NCBI RefSeq assembly: GCF_030272615.1
Contig: NC_081413.1
Span: forward strand, 610,547,709 to 610,611,708
Length of the DNA: 64,000 nucleotides
DNA from: Cryptomeria japonica
Lineage: Eukaryota; Streptophyta; Pinopsida; Cupressales; Cupressaceae
Reading direction: 5' to 3'
Under the pieces are notes generated by a model. The model did no database searches. It saw only the letters and a program-made list of their open reading frames with translations, and was not told the origin of the DNA. Positions 60,264 through 64,000 of this stretch are shown in pieces (the first letter of the stretch is position 1; each line of letters begins with the position of its first letter). The position numbers and the translations under genes were made by a program.

Positions 60264-60693
60264 TGTTGAAATGTAGTGATTGATCAACAAAGTACTGTAC
60301 ACTCAACATGTATTCTCACTGGGGTTCGTGGCCGAGCTGGGCCCCGGGCAGGGGTTCGGGGGCAGCAGCCCCCGAGAAATTTTTTTTTGCCATTTTTCGT
60401 TGATGAAAACCGACATTGTAATAAAACCCTAAAAAGGCCGACTTTGTTTGTTGCCCTAAAAATGCATGTTATAAGCGGTTGGGATGCTTAAGGCATTGTA
60501 AGGTTGATGTACTGTTTTTGCTAGATAATAAGAAAGATTGGATGGCTGTGTATGGTGGACGTAACCCATTCTGGGTGAACCACGTTAAATCTTTGTGTTA
60601 TCTGTGTCCTATTTTATTTCTTTATCTTTTGTATTTAAATCTGCATATAATTGTTAGTTCATATTTGCTTCAGATCTGCTTGAAACCCTAACA
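60264..60693 (+). mobile_element. 3' LTR of element C
   Basis: 430 bases, starting TGTTGAAATG and ending CCCTAACA. A GC hairpin CGGGGGC-AGCA-GCCCCCG (60357-60374) before a T-run is kept. Confidence 0.9.
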
Positions 60694-60698
60694 GCTAT

Positions 60699-61246
60699 TA
60701 ATACAGCTCTATACACTTTCAATAGAGTACACATTAAAGGTGATATCAGTAAGACTCCTTATGAATTATGGTTTGTTCATACTCCTATTGTCAGATATTT
60801 TAGAATTTTTGGAAGAAAATGTTACATTAGAAGAGATGATGCATTAGGAAATTTTGATCCTAGAAGTGATGAAGGAATATTTTTGGGTTATTCTACTAAG
60901 AGGAAAGCATATAAATTTTATAACAAAATATTGAATAGGATAATGGAAAGCATAAATGTCAAGGTGGATGAGCATGGTAGTAATCAGATCAGATCATTTG
61001 ATTATGAACCAAAAGATGAATTTATCAGACCTGAATCGGTAATGCAAGAATCAGTTCAGAACAGTGAACCAGTGACACTGGTAGCATCAGAAAATTCAAC
61101 TGTAACGGATGAACAACAGAATGAGTCAGCAAAGCAAGAAAATTCAAAGACTCCCAGGTATGTAAAACTAAATCATTCTGAAGATCAAATCATTGGAGAT
61201 AAAAGGAAAGGTGTGATGACTAGGAGAAGGTTTAGCTACTAAAGAG
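60699..61246 (+). pseudogene. D integrase C-terminal part and linker
   Basis: Resumes the D integrase: 'TPYELWF', 'FRIFGRKCYIRRDD', 'SDEGIFLGYSTKRKAYKFYN'. The linker to RT is acidic and Ser-rich, open 60883-61242, stop at 61240. Confidence 0.78.
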
Positions 61247-62300
61247 GTGTGTTTAATTTCTCAAATTGAACCACAATCATTTATTGAAGCAAGTAAGGAT
61301 GAAAATTGCATAAAATCAATGGAAGAGGAATTAGATCAGATTGAAAAGAATAAGACATGGGAACTAGTACCTAGACCTAAAGACAAGAACATTATTGGAA
61401 CTAAATGGGTTTTTAGGAATAAATTGAATGAGGAAGGTAAAGTTGTAAGGAGAAAAACTAGATTGGTTTGAAAAGGTTATTCATAGGAAGAAGGAATTGA
61501 ATATGGAGAGACTTATGTCCCGGTTGCTATAATTGAAGCGGTAAGACTTTTTCTTGCTTATGTTGCACACAAGAACTACAAAGTATATCAGATGGATGTT
61601 AAATGTGCATTTATGAATGGATATCTTGAAGAGGAAGTTTACATTGAGAAACTTGATGGATTTTCTTTATCAGAAGACAAGGACATGGTTTGTAGATTGA
61701 AGAAAGCTTTATATGGACTAAAATAGGCCCTAGAGCATGGTATGCTAGATTGGATAAGTATCTTTTAAAAATTGATTTTAGTAAAGGTAATGTTGATAGT
61801 AACTTATATTACAAAATTGGACATGATGATATACTGATTATTGAATTCTTTGTGGATGATATCATTTTTGGAGAAGAAGAAGAAGGTCTATGCATGAAAT
61901 TTGCTAATGATATGAAGAATGAATTTGAAATGTCTATGTTGGTGAGATGAAATTTTTCTTAGGTTTGTAGGTTACTCAGACTGATAAAGGTATTTTCATT
62001 TTTCAAACTAAGTATGTGAAGGAGCTACTTAAGAAATTTGGACTTGAGAATTCTAAACCTGCCGGTACTCCTATGATAACCTGTTGCAAATTGTCAAAGG
62101 ATGATGAATCTCCTAAAGTGAATCCAAGCAGATACAAATCAATGATTAGTGGTTTGTTGTACCTAACTCAGACTAGACCTGATATAATGAATGTTGTTTG
62201 TATTGCTTCTATATTTCAGGAAGATCCTAGAGAAACTCATGATATTACTATCAAGAGGATATTTAGATATTTGGCAGGTACAATAGACTTTGGGTTATGA
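61247..62300 (+). pseudogene. D reverse transcriptase
   Basis: Motifs: 'NIIGTKWVFRNKLNEEGK', 'QMDVKCAFMNGYLEEEVYIE', 'KALYGLK' followed by a stop and frame change, 'FFVDDIIFGE' (catalytic DD) and 'LYLTQTRPDIMNVV'. Stops near 61469, 61484, 61723 and 61948. Confidence 0.8.
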
Positions 62301-62804
62301 TATCCAAAGAATGATGACTTCACATTATGTGCATATACAGATTTTGATTGGGCAGGAGATGTGGATGACCAGAAGAGAACTACTGGCAGTGCATTCTTTT
62401 TTGGGAAGAAGTTGGTTTCATCGCTTAGTAAGAAACAATCATGCACTTGATTGACTACTACTGAAGTAGAATATGTTGCAGCTACTACCAACTGTACTCA
62501 GATTTTATGGATGAAACAAATGTTAAGGGATATAAGGGTAAGTTATGATGAACATATTGTTATTCATTGTGATAATACTACTGCTATTGATATGTCAAAG
62601 AATCTGGTATTTCATTCCAAATCAAAACACATTTCTATATGGTATAATTTTTTGAAGGAAAAGGTTGAAGCAAAGGAAGTCAAGCTGATTTATGTGCTTA
62701 CTAAGGAACAGATTGCAAATATTCTAACAAAACCATTAACTAAAGATACTTTTGAATATCTTAGAGATCAATTGGTGGTTACTAACCCTCCAGAAGAGAC
62801 TTAA
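62301..62804 (+). pseudogene. D RNase H
   Basis: Motifs 'DFDWAGDVDDQKRTTGS', 'TEVEYVAA' and 'HCDNTTAIDMSKN', ending 'ILTKPLTKDTFEYLRDQL'. A TGA near 62297 and another near 62448 interrupt it. Confidence 0.8.
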
Positions 62805-63107
62805 AGATGCAGAGATGCATCAATCCAGTGAGCTTATCAGACATACTTTTCTGCTCCGGGTTGATGAAGATGGTGCTACTACTCAGGGTGAGTAGTCAGT
62901 TGTTTAGTTCAGTATTCTTGGTTTGGTATCTATCCTTTGTCATTGATGTCAAATGGATAGAAGGTATTCATGTGAAAAACTGTCAGATCTTTTGGGAGAC
63001 GGTGTTTATTTCAGATTAGTCTTTTCTCTTTTGGGAGATTGTTGGCATTCCTTGGCACTTGGATGTTTTTCACATTCAATGTTGCCATAAATACCCAAGG
63101 GGGAGAA
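62805..63107 (+). promoter_or_regulatory. D 3' leader and polypurine tract
   Basis: AAGGGGGAGAA at 63097-63107 abuts the 3' LTR. The arm GTTGCCATAAAT (63081-63092) pairs 10 of 12 with ATTGATGTCAAC in the LTR (63143-63154). Confidence 0.65.
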
Positions 63108-64000
63108 TGTTGGCAATATGCTAGATTTGGTTAAGTGTTGTCATTGATGTCAACACTATATCCCAGTTGGATCTATCCCGATTAGTCTTGGTGATCTTCT
63201 TGGTTTCAACTATGATTCAAATTAGATCTCTAGAATCGGTTTTTGGATGCTTATTCTGGATGGTTACATGCTTGCTATATTCTGTTGGTTCATGATTTGG
63301 TGCTTTGGATTTTATCTCTTTTGGTATTTTCCTTTACCAGGTTGCCTCTAGCTATCCCAATTACCTTTACCGATATGCAGTTATTTGTGACTTGGTCAGT
63401 GGATTTTGGGTCCGGCTTATGGGACCAGTTTCTTTCATGCTGAAGGTGTTTCCTGATCGTATCCCGAGCTTTTGGTGACTTTTCTTTGGATGACATGTTG
63501 TTATGATGGTCCTATTTGGATCTGGTTAAAAATTTTGTTATTTCACTGAGGATTTCCATCGGTTGGTGAAGCGTGTTGGATTTTGGTCTTAGCAGATATA
63601 ATTGTTTGGATATTTGATTTAGGTCCATGCTATATAATGTAAATCATAATATTGGTTCGGTGGTATCATGAGATGTAATTTTTGTAATTATGGGTTTATG
63701 GGTTTAGCTGATCTATATTTATAGGTGACTTATTCATGTAATTTGGTAATCGATGGTGATGGGTGGTTATGTTTGCATTATCAGAGAGAGGATTATGTGC
63801 AAATAGAGTCATATCATTCCAATGAAGGTTGGAAAGGTTTTTCATTGCAGAGAAAAACATTAGTGCTTAACCAGAACTATATCATGCATTAGTAGATGTT
63901 ATTTTCATAGTTTATTTCTTTCTGGATTGTAGTTTGATGTTCATGTAAGTCAGTGAGACTTCTCTTTGTGTTGATCAATGCGCTCTAGGTTGTTGTCCTT
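63108..64000 (+). mobile_element. 3' LTR of element D (cut by window end)
   Basis: Starts TGTTGGCAATATGC and matches the 5' LTR along 893 bases with several small indels and substitutions; the hairpin and end lie beyond the window. Confidence 0.85.

Larger units (their letters stand above)
55734..60693 (+). mobile_element. Ty1/copia element C (Tork/Tnt1-like)
   Basis: A 4.96-kb element with perfect GCTAT duplications (55729-55733, 60694-60698) and two 430-base LTRs. The gag-pol region follows the plant Tnt1 type closely: 'VRYHFIW', 'YDEIFSPIVKMTSIRTILSL', 'LLYVDDMLIVG'. LTRs differ at few places, so it is one of the younger insertions. Stops and a frameshift still disable it. Confidence 0.9.
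48613..64000 (+). mobile_element. Ty1/copia element D, with nested E and C
   Basis: 5' LTR 48613-49789, primer site, gag, protease, integrase (split twice), RT, RNase H, polypurine tract and the first 893 bases of the 3' LTR. Left flank is CGTCT (48608-48612); the right flank is beyond the window. Frames resume exactly after the nested elements. It is close in organisation to F, with similar integrase and RT motifs. Confidence 0.88.

Overview
This window is plant nuclear DNA made almost wholly of nested, decayed retrotransposons. No intact host gene, rRNA or tRNA gene, or CRISPR array is visible. The evidence for a plant is the dense Ty1/copia and Ty3/gypsy LTR elements with initiator-Met-tRNA primer sites (TGGTATCAGAGC and variants), a tRNA-derived SINE, and AT-rich low-gene DNA. 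Very long LTRs, deep nesting and many old copies suggest a large-genome seed plant, perhaps a gymnosperm; that last step is inference.

Layout. 1-1288: 5' end of a minus-strand copia-like element (L). 2189-10122: minus-strand long-LTR element (J) with LTRs of about 3 kb, no coding capacity and an inserted SINE (6623-6907). 10123 to about 22650: minus-strand element B, truncated at its 5' end and split by plus-strand element A (12313-18978). A and B are related elements with no recognisable pol. Each carries a gag-like ORF1 (coiled coil in A, four or five CCHC knuckles) and a long unidentified ORF2. 22870-39366: plus-strand copia element F (target duplication CATAT), with gypsy element G (23133-31671, minus, AACCC) in its 5' LTR and solo LTR H (35868-36925, AATTA) in its RT. 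39367-41645: duplicated segments around AT microsatellites, then an unidentified decayed ORF and a possible LINE 3' end. 42844-46105: another long LTR (K, minus) with AT-rich flanks; solo LTR I (47382-48578, AGAGT) lies in its internal DNA. 48613-64000: plus-strand copia element D, whose integrase is split twice, by gag-protease gypsy element E (51699-55498, TTGAG) and by Tork/Tnt1-like copia element C (55734-60693, GCTAT).

How parts work together. D, F and C carry the usual gag-protease-integrase-RT-RNase H set, all disabled by stops, frameshifts and insertions. A, B, E and G lack RT and integrase and would have needed these from other elements. Three structural themes recur: a base-paired hairpin with a C-rich loop just before the primer site in seven copia-type LTRs; an inverted repeat that brackets the polypurine tract and the start of the 3' LTR; and duplicated polypurine tracts. 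The most unusual content is the two-ORF, pol-less A/B family. All coordinates and repeats were read by eye; identities are estimates.
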